A stretch of 55,952 nucleotides of DNA from Hyphomonadaceae bacterium UBA5336 (GCA_002408125.1 DHQO01000004.1:161563-217514), one strand, 5' to 3'; shown: positions 1-8,831, counted from the first letter of the stretch. A program made the numbers and translations. The notes: generated from the sequence alone by a model not told the origin.

Positions 1-551
1 CCCACCCCCCCCCCCCCCGCCAGCGCGCCGCGCAGGGCATCTGCAATGGCCGTGGAGGAATTGAGGCTTTCCGAGCCACAGCGCAGGATCACCGCGTTGC
101 CCGAGCGTACGCACAGGCCCGCCGCATCGGCCGTGACGTTGGGCCGGGACTCATAGATGATCCCGATCACGCCGAGCGGGACTGAGACGCGGGCAATGTC
201 GAGCCCGTTCGGCCGGGTCCAGCGCGCCAGCTCGCGGCCCACCGGATCGGGCAGGTCTGCAATGGCGTTGAGGCCGGCAGCAATGGATGAAATCCGCGCT
301 TCGCTCAGGGCCAGACGGTCCATCAGGGCCGGGCTCAGCGCCTTGGCGCGGCCAAGTTCGATGTCTTTCTCATTTGCCTTCAGGATGGCCGGGCTGGCGG
401 TCTCGATGGCGCTTGCCATGGCTTGCAGCGCTTCGGTGCGGCGCGCAGCCGGCAGGGTCGCCGCCACGGCCGAAGCCCGGCGGGCGCGCGCGCCCATGTC
501 CAGCATGGTAGCTTCCAGTGAAGGGGCCTGAGTGTCTGTCTCGGTCGTCAT
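1..551 (-). CDS. proA: Glutamate-5-semialdehyde dehydrogenase (gamma-glutamyl phosphate reductase), 5' part
   Basis: Second enzyme of proline synthesis from glutamate; a cytosolic NADPH-dependent reductase of the aldehyde dehydrogenase fold. About 183 N-terminal residues are present, from MTTETDTQ, and the gene runs off the left edge before the catalytic cysteine (family length about 420). The stretch GIIYESRPNVT followed by SGNAVILRCGSES is typical of ProA. Near the edge the frame reads ALAGGGGGVG because of a 14-base C run at 5-18, where the family normally has something like AAAGLP, so the last residues may be an assembly artefact. It is divergent from xerC, with 87 bases between the two starts. 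Confidence 0.9.
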   Translation of the reverse strand, partial: MTTETDTQAPSLEATMLDMGARARRASAVAATLPAARRTEALQAMASAIETASPAILKANEKDIELGRAKALSPALMDRLALSEARISSIAAGLNAIADLPDPVGRELARWTRPNGLDIARVSVPLGVIGIIYESRPNVTADAAGLCVRSGNAVILRCGSESLNSSTAIADALRGALAGGGGV

Positions 552-638
552 GGCTCATCTGGTGCCCCAAAAGCGCGGGCCCCGCAATCTTTGCCCCCTG
601 AAAGGCGACTTTAACCCACCTGATGAAAGCTCGCCGGC

Positions 639-1535
639 ATGGAACTCTATCACGCCTTCCTCGACCATATCCGCGACGAGCGCGGCCTTGCCGACAATAC
701 GGTGGAAGCCTATGGCGCCGACCTTGCGGCCTTTTTCGGCTTCCTGGCCGGGCATCTGGGCGAGGAGACCGGCCCGAAATCGCTGGCGAGCCTCGGCGCG
801 CGCGATATCCGTGCCTATCTCGCCCGGCGTCGGCGCGATGGCCTCTCGGATGCCTCGATCGCCCGGGCACTTTCCTCGATCAAGGCGCTGTACCGCTGGC
901 TGGAGCGCGTGCACGGGCTGGAAAATGCCGAGATCGCCTATCTGGAGGGGCCGAAGCGCGGCCGGCGCCTGCCGCGCCCGGTCTCGCAGGTTGCGGCGAA
1001 GGAGATGATCGAACTGGCCGATGAGGAGGCGAGTGAGGCCTGGATCGGCGCGCGCGATGTCGCGGTGCTCTGCCTGCTTTATGGCGCCGGCCTGCGGATC
1101 TCCGAAGCGCTGGGCCTGACCGGCGCCGCCCTGCCTGCGCCGGACCGCCTGCGTGTGGACGGCAAGGGCGGCAAGGTGCGGATCGTGCCGCTGATCCCGA
1201 AGGTTCGCGCGGCGCTGGAGACCTATGGCAGCCTCGCGCCCTATGTGTTGGGCAAGTCCGACCCGCTGTTTCGCGGCGTGCGTGGCGGGGCGCTCAACCC
1301 GCGTATCGTTCAGGGCCTGGTCCAGCGCCTGCGCGGCGCGCTCGGTCTGCCCGATACCGCAACCCCGCATGCCCTGCGCCATGCCTTCGCGACACATCTG
1401 CTCGCCGGCGGAGCGGACCTGCGCGCCATACAGGTGCTGCTCGGTCATGCGAGCCTCTCGACCACGCAGGTCTATACCGGAGTGGATGAGGCAAGCCTGG
1501 CGCGGGTTGTCTCCGCTGCGCATCCAAGGGGTTAG
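639..1535 (+). CDS. xerC: Tyrosine site-specific recombinase XerC
   Basis: Phage-integrase-family recombinase that, with XerD, resolves chromosome dimers at dif. The 298 residues match the usual length. An N-terminal SAM-like core-binding domain (about 1-90) precedes the catalytic domain, whose residues are all visible: R153 (GLRISEAL), K176 (GKGGK), H244 and R247 (HALRHAF), H270 (LLGHASL) and the nucleophile Y279 (QVYTG). The short length, lack of extra domains and housekeeping neighbours favour XerC over a mobile-element integrase; XerD is the main alternative. The ribosome-binding site before the ATG is weak. It ends 41 bases before the xthA start. Confidence 0.9.
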   Translation: MELYHAFLDHIRDERGLADNTVEAYGADLAAFFGFLAGHLGEETGPKSLASLGARDIRAYLARRRRDGLSDASIARALSSIKALYRWLERVHGLENAEIAYLEGPKRGRRLPRPVSQVAAKEMIELADEEASEAWIGARDVAVLCLLYGAGLRISEALGLTGAALPAPDRLRVDGKGGKVRIVPLIPKVRAALETYGSLAPYVLGKSDPLFRGVRGGALNPRIVQGLVQRLRGALGLPDTATPHALRHAFATHLLAGGADLRAIQVLLGHASLSTTQVYTGVDEASLARVVSAAHPRG

Positions 1536-1576
1536 TGGCTGGTCATTTGCCGTGGTCCGTGCCATGGGCTCGCGCC

Positions 1577-2380
1577 ATGACAGATCTCAAGCTTGTGTCC
1601 TGGAACATCAATTCCGTACGCCTGCGCGCACCCAATATTGCCGCCTTCGTCGAAGCCGAAAATCCTGACATCATCTGCCTGCAGGAAACCAAGTGCCGGA
1701 ACGAGGAATTTCCCCGCAAGGCCTTCGCCGAGATGGGCCTGCCGCATCTGGCCCTGCTCGGCCAGGGCGGGGGCCATCATGGCGTCGCCATCGCCTCGCG
1801 TGTGCCGGTCGAGGAGATCACCGTGCCCGAGCTCTGCCGGGAGGGCCATGCGCGCATCGTTGCGGTGCGGATCGGCGGGCTGGACCTCCACAACATCTAC
1901 CTGCCGGCGGGCGGCGACGAGCCGGATCCGGAGAGGAATGACAAGTTCGCCCACAAGCTCGATTTCCTCGCCCGCATGGCCGAGCACTATTCGCAAGAGA
2001 AATCCGAACCGCTGGTGATTCTCGGCGATCTCAATGTCGCCCCGCATGAGAACGATGTCTGGTCGCACAGGCAGATGCTGAGGGTTGTCTCCCACACACC
2101 GGTAGAAACCGAGGCGCTGAACGGCGTGCTCAAGGCCGGTGCGTTCACCGATCTCGGGCGCCAGGGCGTTGCCGATGAGCAGAAGCTCTACACCTGGTGG
2201 AGCTATCGCTCGCGCGACTGGGCGGCCTCGAATCGCGGCCGGCGGCTCGATCATATCTGGGCCAATCCGGCGGCAATGCCGATGGTCGCGGCGGGCAGCC
2301 ACAAGGTGCACCTGGCCTGGCGCGGGGGATGGAAGCCATCGGACCACGCTCCGATTAGCGTCGATCTGTCGCTGGGCTAG
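1577..2380 (+). CDS. xthA: Exodeoxyribonuclease III (AP endonuclease)
   Basis: Mg-dependent exonuclease/AP endonuclease of the EEP fold, acting in base-excision repair. It has 267 residues. Visible family motifs are SWNINSVR at the start, CLQETKC (metal-binding Glu), GDLNVAPHENDVW (catalytic Asp/Asn), RLDHIWA and SDHAPISVDL (catalytic His) at the end. The frame is open to 1535, but MTDLKLVSWN at 1577 is the family-like start. Its TAG stop overlaps the stop of the convergent XRE gene: the four bases CTAG at 2377-2380 serve both strands. Confidence 0.93.
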   Translation: MTDLKLVSWNINSVRLRAPNIAAFVEAENPDIICLQETKCRNEEFPRKAFAEMGLPHLALLGQGGGHHGVAIASRVPVEEITVPELCREGHARIVAVRIGGLDLHNIYLPAGGDEPDPERNDKFAHKLDFLARMAEHYSQEKSEPLVILGDLNVAPHENDVWSHRQMLRVVSHTPVETEALNGVLKAGAFTDLGRQGVADEQKLYTWWSYRSRDWAASNRGRRLDHIWANPAAMPMVAAGSHKVHLAWRGGWKPSDHAPISVDLSLG

Positions 2381-2799
2381 TTTTCGCTGGAATCGGGCGT
2401 CAGCGCCTGGGCTGCGGCCCGTACAGTCGCAAGAATCGATTTGCGCAGACTAGGATCAGTGATTTTCTGGAAAGCTGCAATCAGTTCCATGGTCTCCGAA
2501 GAAAGGACAGGCGCAGAAGCGTCCTCGTCGTTTTCTTGCAGGGCACCCCGGGTCGACTGAATGTGATCTTCGGCGCCGTCATAGAAGTAAGAGATCGGTA
2601 CACCGAGCACTGTGGCCATCTCGTATAAACGCCCGGCGGATATACGATTCACGCCCTTCTCATATTTTTGGACTTGCTGGAAAGTCAGATCCAGCAGATC
2701 GCCAAGTTTTTCCTGAGTGAGCTTTAACTCGCGTCTTCGCCAGCGGACTCGCTGGCCTACGATTCGATCAATATCACTCGGGAGTTTACTTTCAGACAT
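2377..2799 (-). CDS. XRE-family transcriptional regulator, PraR-like
   Basis: 140-residue DNA-binding regulator. A helix-turn-helix of the XRE type lies at about residues 15-70 (RVRWRRRELKLTQEKLG, then FQQVQKYEKGVNRISAGRL), followed by GVPISYFYD, the pattern of the alphaproteobacterial PraR/SinR-like group. The C-terminal part (METMELIAAF-like region, residues 105-135) is helical and probably a dimerisation tail. Such a regulator commonly follows lnt in alphaproteobacteria, as here. PraR itself acts on quorum sensing and biofilm genes in rhizobia; whether this protein does so is unknown. A 13-bp palindrome in its upstream region (2835-2847) could be an autoregulatory site. Confidence 0.85.
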   Translation of the reverse strand: MSESKLPSDIDRIVGQRVRWRRRELKLTQEKLGDLLDLTFQQVQKYEKGVNRISAGRLYEMATVLGVPISYFYDGAEDHIQSTRGALQENDEDASAPVLSSETMELIAAFQKITDPSLRKSILATVRAAAQALTPDSSEN

Positions 2800-2834
2800 C
2801 TAAAGCATTCTGCGGGGAAGATTTTGTGGGGATC

Positions 2835-2847
2835 TGCGTTTTACGCA
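2835..2847. promoter_or_regulatory. Short palindrome upstream of the XRE regulator
   Basis: TGCGT-TTT-ACGCA, a perfect inverted repeat with a 3-base centre, lies 36 bases upstream of the regulator's ATG in the 101-base gap between it and lnt. Position and symmetry suit an operator for autoregulation. This is inference only. Confidence 0.3.
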
Positions 2848-2900
2848 ATCGGCATACCAATTGGAATACACCTATGCCAGCTTTTTGATCCGTTCAGGTG

Positions 2901-4550
2901 TTATCTCTTCCATGCAAACAGTCCGAGCACAGATAAAAACACTAATGTGAGCGGAAACAGCACTTTACCGGCGCGGGTCTGGTAGAGCGGCGGGGCAAGG
3001 GCTTCCGGCAGGCGCGTACGGCCAACCTGGCCCCGCCAGCCGGGGATATCATCCAGCAATCCCTTCGTCTGCAGAATTTCCCGACCCATCCCATCGACGA
3101 CCGCGGACGTGCCGCGCGCCGCCACACGCGCGAGAGGAAGACCTGATTCGATCGCGCGGTAACGATTTTGTGTATAGTGCTGTGACGGACCGATCCAGGC
3201 GCCGAACCAGGCATCGTTGGAGACCACAACGATCCATTCCGCGCGCTCCCCGCCGGTATGTTCGGCATCGGTCACGATATTGGGATAGAGCCCCTCATAG
3301 CAGATCATCGCGACGAAGGGCGGCACCGTGTCGCCGAAGACGAGCGCCGGGCCCGAGCCCGGTTCGTACCCCGCGGTTGCCATGCGCTGCAAGGCTCCGG
3401 GCAGGATCCCGGCCAGTTGCTGGCCGAAGGGCAGGATGCGCGCCAGGGGCAATTCGCCGACCGGCACAAGGCGGTGCTTGTCATAGACGCCGGCAGCGCC
3501 GGTGCGTGCGCTGTCGGCCGTAAGCACGGCCAGCGAGTTGTACCAGGCCTCGCCCTGGCTGCCGGCGGTGTAGCGCACGGTGCCGGCGATCAGGGTGCGG
3601 TCGCCGAGATAGGCGGCCACCGGTTCGATCTGCTGGGCGCCGAGCAGGTAGCCGCCAGTGGCGCCTTCCGGCCAGATCACGATATCGCGCGGGCGGGCGG
3701 GAATATCGCGCAGGAATTCCAGATAGCGCCGGAACACCGCCGGATTGGGACGCCCGTCGATATATTTCTCCGCCTGCGGCACGCCGACATCCATCAGCAC
3801 GATGTCCACATCGGTTTCACCGCTCGGATGTGACAGGCGCTGTGTGCCCCAGCCCCAAAGGCCCGCGAGGCAGCCAATCGCCACCAGAAGCGGCATGAAC
3901 CGCATGGCCAGGCTGCGCGCCTCTCGCGTGTCGACCAGGGCCGCGCCCGCCGAACAGACAAAGAGGGTGATCACGGTCAGCCAGTAGATCCCGCCGAGGC
4001 TGGCGGCCTGCGAGATTGCGCCGCCCGGTACCCAGCTCGTGCCGGCAAGGTTCCAGGGAAAGCCGCCGAACAGGTTGCCGCGCACCCATTCGGCCATGGC
4101 GAAGAAGAGCGTGAAGATGAAGATCCGCGAGGGCGAGGCCGACCAGAAGGCCCCGGCCATGGACATGGCTGCGCCCCAGATGATGGCCATGCCGCCCGGC
4201 AGGAGTATGAGCGGCATCCACAGGAAGATCGCATGCTTTTCCGGTTCGACGAGAAAGGGCGCGGCGGTCCAGTGCATGGAAATGAGGAAATGTCCGAAAC
4301 CGAAGGCCCAGCCGCGCGCGAAGATCGCCCGGCCCCAGCGCTGTTGCCCGCGCGCGCCATCGATCATCCAGACCAGCCCGATCAGGGCGATGGCGAGGGC
4401 CAGCGTCAGGTTGAAAGGCGCGAAGGCCAGGCCCGCAAAGGCCCCCAGCAGGGCGGCAAAGAACACCGCCTTCCAGCCGGTGGCGCGCGCAAGGGTCTCA
4501 TGGAGGGGACCAAGCAGGGTCACTCCATGGCTTCGTGTGTCTGAAGTCAT
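2901..4550 (-). CDS. lnt: Apolipoprotein N-acyltransferase
   Basis: Inner-membrane enzyme that adds the third acyl chain to the N-terminal cysteine of lipoproteins, the last step of lipoprotein maturation. It has 549 residues: about six N-terminal membrane segments (30-235) and a periplasmic nitrilase-like domain. The catalytic triad is visible as E295 (IWPEGATGG), K358 (YDKHRLVPVGE) and C417 (AMICYEGLYPN); a last membrane segment lies near the C-terminus (VLFPLTLVFLSVLGLF). The ATG at 4550 shares its A with the TGA of corC (TGATG), so the two are probably translationally coupled. The several lipoproteins in this window are potential substrates. Confidence 0.95.
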   Translation of the reverse strand: MTSDTRSHGVTLLGPLHETLARATGWKAVFFAALLGAFAGLAFAPFNLTLALAIALIGLVWMIDGARGQQRWGRAIFARGWAFGFGHFLISMHWTAAPFLVEPEKHAIFLWMPLILLPGGMAIIWGAAMSMAGAFWSASPSRIFIFTLFFAMAEWVRGNLFGGFPWNLAGTSWVPGGAISQAASLGGIYWLTVITLFVCSAGAALVDTREARSLAMRFMPLLVAIGCLAGLWGWGTQRLSHPSGETDVDIVLMDVGVPQAEKYIDGRPNPAVFRRYLEFLRDIPARPRDIVIWPEGATGGYLLGAQQIEPVAAYLGDRTLIAGTVRYTAGSQGEAWYNSLAVLTADSARTGAAGVYDKHRLVPVGELPLARILPFGQQLAGILPGALQRMATAGYEPGSGPALVFGDTVPPFVAMICYEGLYPNIVTDAEHTGGERAEWIVVVSNDAWFGAWIGPSQHYTQNRYRAIESGLPLARVAARGTSAVVDGMGREILQTKGLLDDIPGWRGQVGRTRLPEALAPPLYQTRAGKVLFPLTLVFLSVLGLFAWKR

Positions 4551-5425
4551 CAACTGGCGTCGGAACTCTGCTGGAGCACTGGAGGTGAGGCCCGCAGGCG
4601 CAGGCGGCGAATACGGCGGGTATCGCCGTCCATGATCTCGATCTCAACCCCTGACGGATGACGCAATACTTCCCCGCGCAGAGGAATGCGCCCGGCCAGC
4701 GCGAAGGCGATGCCGCCCAGCGTGTCGACCTCGTATTCGACGCCCGGCAGTGTCAGGTCGAGCCCGGTCGCTTCCTGGAAGTCGTCGACTTCCATGCGAG
4801 CATCGGCCTCGATCACATTGCGGCTGCGGCGTACGATCTTGGGGGCATCCTCGTCATGCTCATCCTCGATATTGCCGACGATCTCTTCCATCAGGTCTTC
4901 CAGCGAGACAAGGCCGTCCGTGCCGCCATACTCGTCGACCACGAGGGCGAGATGGATGCGCGAAGCCTGCATCTTGATCATCAGGTTTGCAAGCGGCATG
5001 GAGGGCGGCACGAAGAGGATGTCGCGCTTGATCCTGTCGAGCACACGGTCCTCGTGCGGCCGGCCACTGGCCAGCTCGCTGACCACATCCTTGATGTGTA
5101 CAAAACCCACCGGCTCATCAAGGCTTTCGCGATAGACCGGCAGGCGGGAATGGGCCTCCTCGGCGAAGATATGCAGCGTCTCGCCGAGCGGGGTGGAGAC
5201 ATCCAGCGCCACGATGTCGGCGCGCGGGATCATCACATCGGAGACGACCGCCTGTTCGAACTCGGCGATGCGCAGACGCATTTGCGAGGGATGTGCGGTG
5301 TGCCCGTTCAGGCTGGGGGGCGTCTCGGCGGGCTCGGCAGAGCGGCGTCCGAACGCGAAGAGGCGCCCCAGCCGACTTCGGCTGGCGTCACTTGTACCGG
5401 GAGGGTCGGAATCGGTCATTGCCAT
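4550..5425 (-). CDS. CBS-domain hemolysin-family protein (CorC/HlyC-like)
   Basis: Soluble protein with a CBS pair followed by the CorC_HlyC transporter-associated domain, related to E. coli CorC (YbeX), linked in the literature to magnesium/cobalt efflux and ribosome-related functions. Visible are SDVMIPRADIVALD and the second CBS with LALVVDEYGGTDGLVSLEDLMEEIVG, typical of the family. From the ATG at 5425 the protein has 291 residues; an ATG six bases further in (5419) is the alternative. The start is four bases after the ybeY stop, inside the ybeY-corC-lnt order common in alphaproteobacteria. Confidence 0.88.
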   Translation of the reverse strand: MAMTDSDPPGTSDASRSRLGRLFAFGRRSAEPAETPPSLNGHTAHPSQMRLRIAEFEQAVVSDVMIPRADIVALDVSTPLGETLHIFAEEAHSRLPVYRESLDEPVGFVHIKDVVSELASGRPHEDRVLDRIKRDILFVPPSMPLANLMIKMQASRIHLALVVDEYGGTDGLVSLEDLMEEIVGNIEDEHDEDAPKIVRRSRNVIEADARMEVDDFQEATGLDLTLPGVEYEVDTLGGIAFALAGRIPLRGEVLRHPSGVEIEIMDGDTRRIRRLRLRASPPVLQQSSDAS

Positions 5426-5429
5426 CGTT

Positions 5430-5894
5430 TCAGATCGCTGTCGAATATGGGTCAGGAAGGCCCAGTCTGGCAAGCGCTTTGGTCTCCAGCCCCTCCATCA
5501 CTGTCGCGTCTGCTTCAGTTTCATGGTCATGGCCAAGAAGATGCAGGAAGCCGTGAATGACGAGATGGGCGATATGCGCGCCGAAATCGCGGCCGAGTGA
5601 TTCGGCATCGCGCGCGCAGATACCGTAGCCCAGGGCGAGATCGCCGAGGAATCCGTGATCCATGGCATCGGCGGGAAAGGAAAGCACGTCTGTGGGCTTG
5701 TCCTTGCCGCGCCAGTCGCGGTTGAGCGCCTGCATCACGCCGTCGCTGGTGAGCAGGATGGCCACTTCGCCGCCGGTGGTGTGGCCTGCCTCGGCCGCAC
5801 CCACTTCCAGCGCGCACGCGGCCAGCGCTTCCGGCTCGGCAAGCACCGACCAGGCCTCATCCTCAATGCGGATATCGACGCTCGGTGCGCTCAT
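5430..5894 (-). CDS. ybeY: Endoribonuclease YbeY (rRNA maturation factor)
   Basis: Single-strand RNase needed for 16S rRNA 3'-end maturation and late 70S quality control. The 154 residues match the family. The zinc-binding signature HGFLHLLGHDH is complete, with H114, H118 and H124. A conserved TDVLSFP motif lies at 68-74. Its ATG overlaps the TGA of phoH by four bases, and its stop lies four bases before corC, so the group is very likely one transcription unit. Confidence 0.95.
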   Translation of the reverse strand: MSAPSVDIRIEDEAWSVLAEPEALAACALEVGAAEAGHTTGGEVAILLTSDGVMQALNRDWRGKDKPTDVLSFPADAMDHGFLGDLALGYGICARDAESLGRDFGAHIAHLVIHGFLHLLGHDHETEADATVMEGLETKALARLGLPDPYSTAI

Positions 5895-6874
5895 GCCTGA
5901 CCGTCAGCGGCATAGGCATCGATGATGCGGGAAACGAGGGCATGGCGCACCACGTCGCGCGGGGTCAACCGCGAGATCGACACGCCTTCCACATCGCCGA
6001 GAATATCGAGCGCATGGATCAGGCCCGAAGGCTGGGATTTGGGCAGGTCTACCTGGCCGATATCCCCGGTCACCACCATGCGCGAGTTCCGCCCGAGGCG
6101 CGTCAGCACCATCTTCATCTGCGCGATGGAGGTGTTCTGCGCCTCGTCGACAATAACGAAGGCCTTTTTCAGCGTCCGCCCGCGCATGAAGGCGAGCGGG
6201 GCGACCTCGATCTCGCCGCGTGTGATCCGCCGCTCCATCTGCTCCTGGCCCATCAGTTCGCGCAGCGAGTCCCAGATCGGCAGCATATAGGGGTCGACCT
6301 TCTCCTCCAGCGTGCCGGGCAGGAAGCCGAGTTTTTCACCCGCTTCCACCGCTGGGCGCGTCACGATCAGACGCTCGCGCAGGCCGGCCTGGAGTTCGGC
6401 CACACCGACCGCGACGGCCAGATAGGTCTTGCCCGTACCGGCGGGGCCGACGCCGAAGCAGAGCCCGTTTTCGGCCTTGGTCAGCGCAGAGAGATAGGAG
6501 GATTGGCCGGGCGTTTGCGGTGTCACCGGGCGTTTCAGGCCCTTCAGGCTGGAAAAATCGCCCGCTGGCGTGGAGGCTGCGGCCACGGCGCCGTCCAGCT
6601 CCATTTCGGTCGGCGAAGCGCCCTCGCGCAGGCGGCGCTCGAAATCTGCAAGGGCGGCCTCGGCGATGGAGACGCCCTCGGCGGTGCCAAAGATCATGAT
6701 GCCGCCGCCCTGGCTCTCAAGGCGCACGCCATACTCTTCCAGCTGGGATTCCATGCGCTGGAGGAATTTGTGATGGGGGCCGCACAGGGCCTGGAGCCGA
6801 TCAGCGGAGGGCACGTCGTAAAAGCGGCTGACGGGCGCGTCCGGAGTTTGCGGCTTGCGGGGCTTCAGGCTCAA
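5891..6874 (-). CDS. PhoH-family ATPase (PhoH-like, YbeZ type)
   Basis: Cytosolic P-loop protein of 327 residues, the YbeZ type that partners YbeY. Walker A GPAGTGKT is at 143-150 and Walker B IVDEAQNTS near 241-249; ITRGEIEVAPLAFMRGR is also family-typical. The N-terminal part (20-80) resembles the KH-like region seen in long PhoH proteins. The start is taken as the TTG at 6874, which overlaps the miaB stop by four bases (TTGA); the next in-frame ATG is 40 codons inside and would cut conserved sequence. Order miaB-phoH-ybeY supports a role in RNA metabolism. Confidence 0.9.
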   Translation of the reverse strand: MSLKPRKPQTPDAPVSRFYDVPSADRLQALCGPHHKFLQRMESQLEEYGVRLESQGGGIMIFGTAEGVSIAEAALADFERRLREGASPTEMELDGAVAAASTPAGDFSSLKGLKRPVTPQTPGQSSYLSALTKAENGLCFGVGPAGTGKTYLAVAVGVAELQAGLRERLIVTRPAVEAGEKLGFLPGTLEEKVDPYMLPIWDSLRELMGQEQMERRITRGEIEVAPLAFMRGRTLKKAFVIVDEAQNTSIAQMKMVLTRLGRNSRMVVTGDIGQVDLPKSQPSGLIHALDILGDVEGVSISRLTPRDVVRHALVSRIIDAYAADGQA

Positions 6875-8247
6875 GCGGCGGCCTCCGCGCGGGCAGGGAG
6901 CTGCCCGGTCAGGGAATTGAGGCTGGCGCCGACAATTTCCACGTCGACGACCTGGTTCATCAGATGCTCCGGCCCGTCGAAATGCACCGCCTGGAGATAG
7001 GGCGAGCGGCCATGCAGCTGGCCCTCAAGCCGGCCCTTGCCGGTGACAAGCACAGGCAGTGTCTCACCCACCTTCGAGGCGTTGAACGCGGTCTGCTGGT
7101 CGCGGATCAGGGCCTGCAGGCGCTGGAGACGCTCATCCTTCACATCCTCGGGCACCTGGCCGAACATGTCGGCAGCCGGTGTGCCGGGACGCGGGGAATA
7201 TTTGAAGGAATAGGCCGAGGCGTAGCCCACCGCGCGCACCAGCTCCATCGTATCCTCGAAATCCTGGTCGCGCTCGCCGGGGAAGCCGACAATGAAGTCA
7301 GACGCCAGCGCGATATCGGGGCGCGCGGCGCGCACCTCACCGATGATCTTGAGATAATGTTCTGCCGTGTGGCCACGGTTCATGGCCTTCAGGATCGCGT
7401 CCGAGCCGGACTGCACCGGCAGGTGCAGATAGGGCATCATGGCGGGCGTATCGCCATGGGCAGCGATCAGGTCGGCGTCCATGTCGCGCGGATGGCTGGT
7501 GGTGTAGCGGATACGCTCCACCCCGCCGATCTTCGCGATATGCCGGCAGAGCGCGCCGAGGCTCCATTCCGCGCCGCCTTCCAGGCTCGGCGCGGCGCCA
7601 TGCCAGGCGTTGACGTTCTGGCCGAGCAGCGTGATTTCGCGCACGCCCTGAGCCGCCAGCGCGCGAGCCTCCAGCGTGATGTCGTCTACGGTGCGGGATA
7701 CCTCAGCCCCGCGCGTGTACGGCACGACGCAGAAGGTGCAGAACTTGTCGCAACCTTCCTGCACGCTGAGAAAGGCGCTGGGGCCATCCACTTCGCGGGT
7801 CTTGGGAAGCGCATCGAATTTTTCCAGCGTGTCGAACTCGGTCTCCAGCCGGTCGCCCACCGCGCGCGAGGCGCGGGCCACCATTTCCGGCAGCTTGTGA
7901 TAGGCCTGCGGCCCAAGCACCAGGTCGACCGCCGGCTGGCGGCGCATGATCTCCGCACCCTCGGCCTGGGCGACACAGCCGGCCACGGCGATGGTCATCC
8001 GCCCGCCGGCCGCCTCTTTCATCTTCTTGATCTTGCCAAGCTCGGAATAGACCTTCTCGGTCGCCTTCTCGCGGATATGGCAGGTGTTGAGCACGACAAG
8101 GTCAGCCTCCTCCGGGGTATCGGAGGGGGCATAGCCGAGCGGGGCCAGCACATCGCGCATACGCTCGGAGTCGTACACGTTCATCTGGCAACCATAGGTC
8201 TTGATGTAGAGGCGCTTCTTTTCAGGCGCGGAGGTCTCTGTCGTCAT
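6871..8247 (-). CDS. miaB: tRNA-2-methylthio-N6-dimethylallyladenosine synthase
   Basis: Radical-SAM methylthiotransferase modifying i6A37 of tRNA to ms2i6A37. It has 458 residues. The N-terminal UPF0004 domain carries the auxiliary cluster cysteines C20 (TYGCQMN), C56 (NTCHIREKA) and C91 (VAGCVAQ); the radical-SAM cluster is C166-x3-C170-x2-C173 (CDKFCTFCVVPYTRG); a C-terminal TRAM domain follows. HIREKA and GQNVNAW distinguish MiaB from RimO and MtaB. It is the first gene of the miaB-phoH-ybeY-corC-lnt cluster. Confidence 0.96.
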   Translation of the reverse strand: MTTETSAPEKKRLYIKTYGCQMNVYDSERMRDVLAPLGYAPSDTPEEADLVVLNTCHIREKATEKVYSELGKIKKMKEAAGGRMTIAVAGCVAQAEGAEIMRRQPAVDLVLGPQAYHKLPEMVARASRAVGDRLETEFDTLEKFDALPKTREVDGPSAFLSVQEGCDKFCTFCVVPYTRGAEVSRTVDDITLEARALAAQGVREITLLGQNVNAWHGAAPSLEGGAEWSLGALCRHIAKIGGVERIRYTTSHPRDMDADLIAAHGDTPAMMPYLHLPVQSGSDAILKAMNRGHTAEHYLKIIGEVRAARPDIALASDFIVGFPGERDQDFEDTMELVRAVGYASAYSFKYSPRPGTPAADMFGQVPEDVKDERLQRLQALIRDQQTAFNASKVGETLPVLVTGKGRLEGQLHGRSPYLQAVHFDGPEHLMNQVVDVEIVGASLNSLTGQLPARAEAAA

Positions 8248-8284
8248 CGCGCGCTATATGACGCAAACGGGCCCCGATTGCCAG

Positions 8285-8731
8285 TCATGAACCGCTGCCG
8301 GACTCCGGCGGGCAGGGCACCGACAGGCGCGCGACGATGTCTGCAGCCTCGCGGCGGGTGAAATTGCCCGCGATCAGGATGCGCCCGTCCAGGATCGGCG
8401 TCTGGATCACCGGCTCTGCGATGACATCCTCGCCCACCGCCAGGGGCAGGCTTTGATTGAGGTTTTCCCGCGTCATCTGCGCCAGCTGATAGGCATATTG
8501 TTCGGCCAGGCGGATCGAGATGCCGTATTCCTCGGTGATCTCGACATGATGCAGGCGCGCGACCATGCGGTCATGGGGCACTTCCATCTCGCCTATTCTT
8601 AATGTCGCCGCTTCCATGCCAGCCGGCCGGCAGATCTCGATCAGCTGTTCCTGGCTCGACGGACGGGGGCTGCACGCGGCCAGCCCGGCCAATATGCACA
8701 GCCTAAGAATCCCCGCTCGGCGATGGATCAT
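8285..8731 (-). CDS. Small lipoprotein with a SecD P1-head-like C-terminus
   Basis: 148 residues beginning MIHRRAGILRLCILAGLAAC, a lipoprotein signal with the lipobox LAAC. The body holds VEITEEYGISIRLAEQYAYQLAQ and ends with DGRILIAGNFTRREAADIVA, which resembles the P1-head part of SecD/SecF (the ...ISGNFTxxEAxxLA... pattern). In SecD that periplasmic head binds the translocating chain. This would be a free, membrane-tethered version; the assignment rests on one short motif. The frame is open further upstream to 8833, but the lipoprotein start at 8731 is preferred. It lies upstream of miaB in the same direction, 37 bases away, and could be cotranscribed. Confidence 0.65.
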   Translation of the reverse strand: MIHRRAGILRLCILAGLAACSPRPSSQEQLIEICRPAGMEAATLRIGEMEVPHDRMVARLHHVEITEEYGISIRLAEQYAYQLAQMTRENLNQSLPLAVGEDVIAEPVIQTPILDGRILIAGNFTRREAADIVARLSVPCPPESGSGS

Positions 8732-8831
8732 GTCACCCGCCCCGTCGCTATTGATTAGCCCCGCCACGTTCCATGCCTGAACTTGTCGCGAAATTGAACC
8801 TCCAACCCGGCGAAAACTGGGCGCTGAACGC

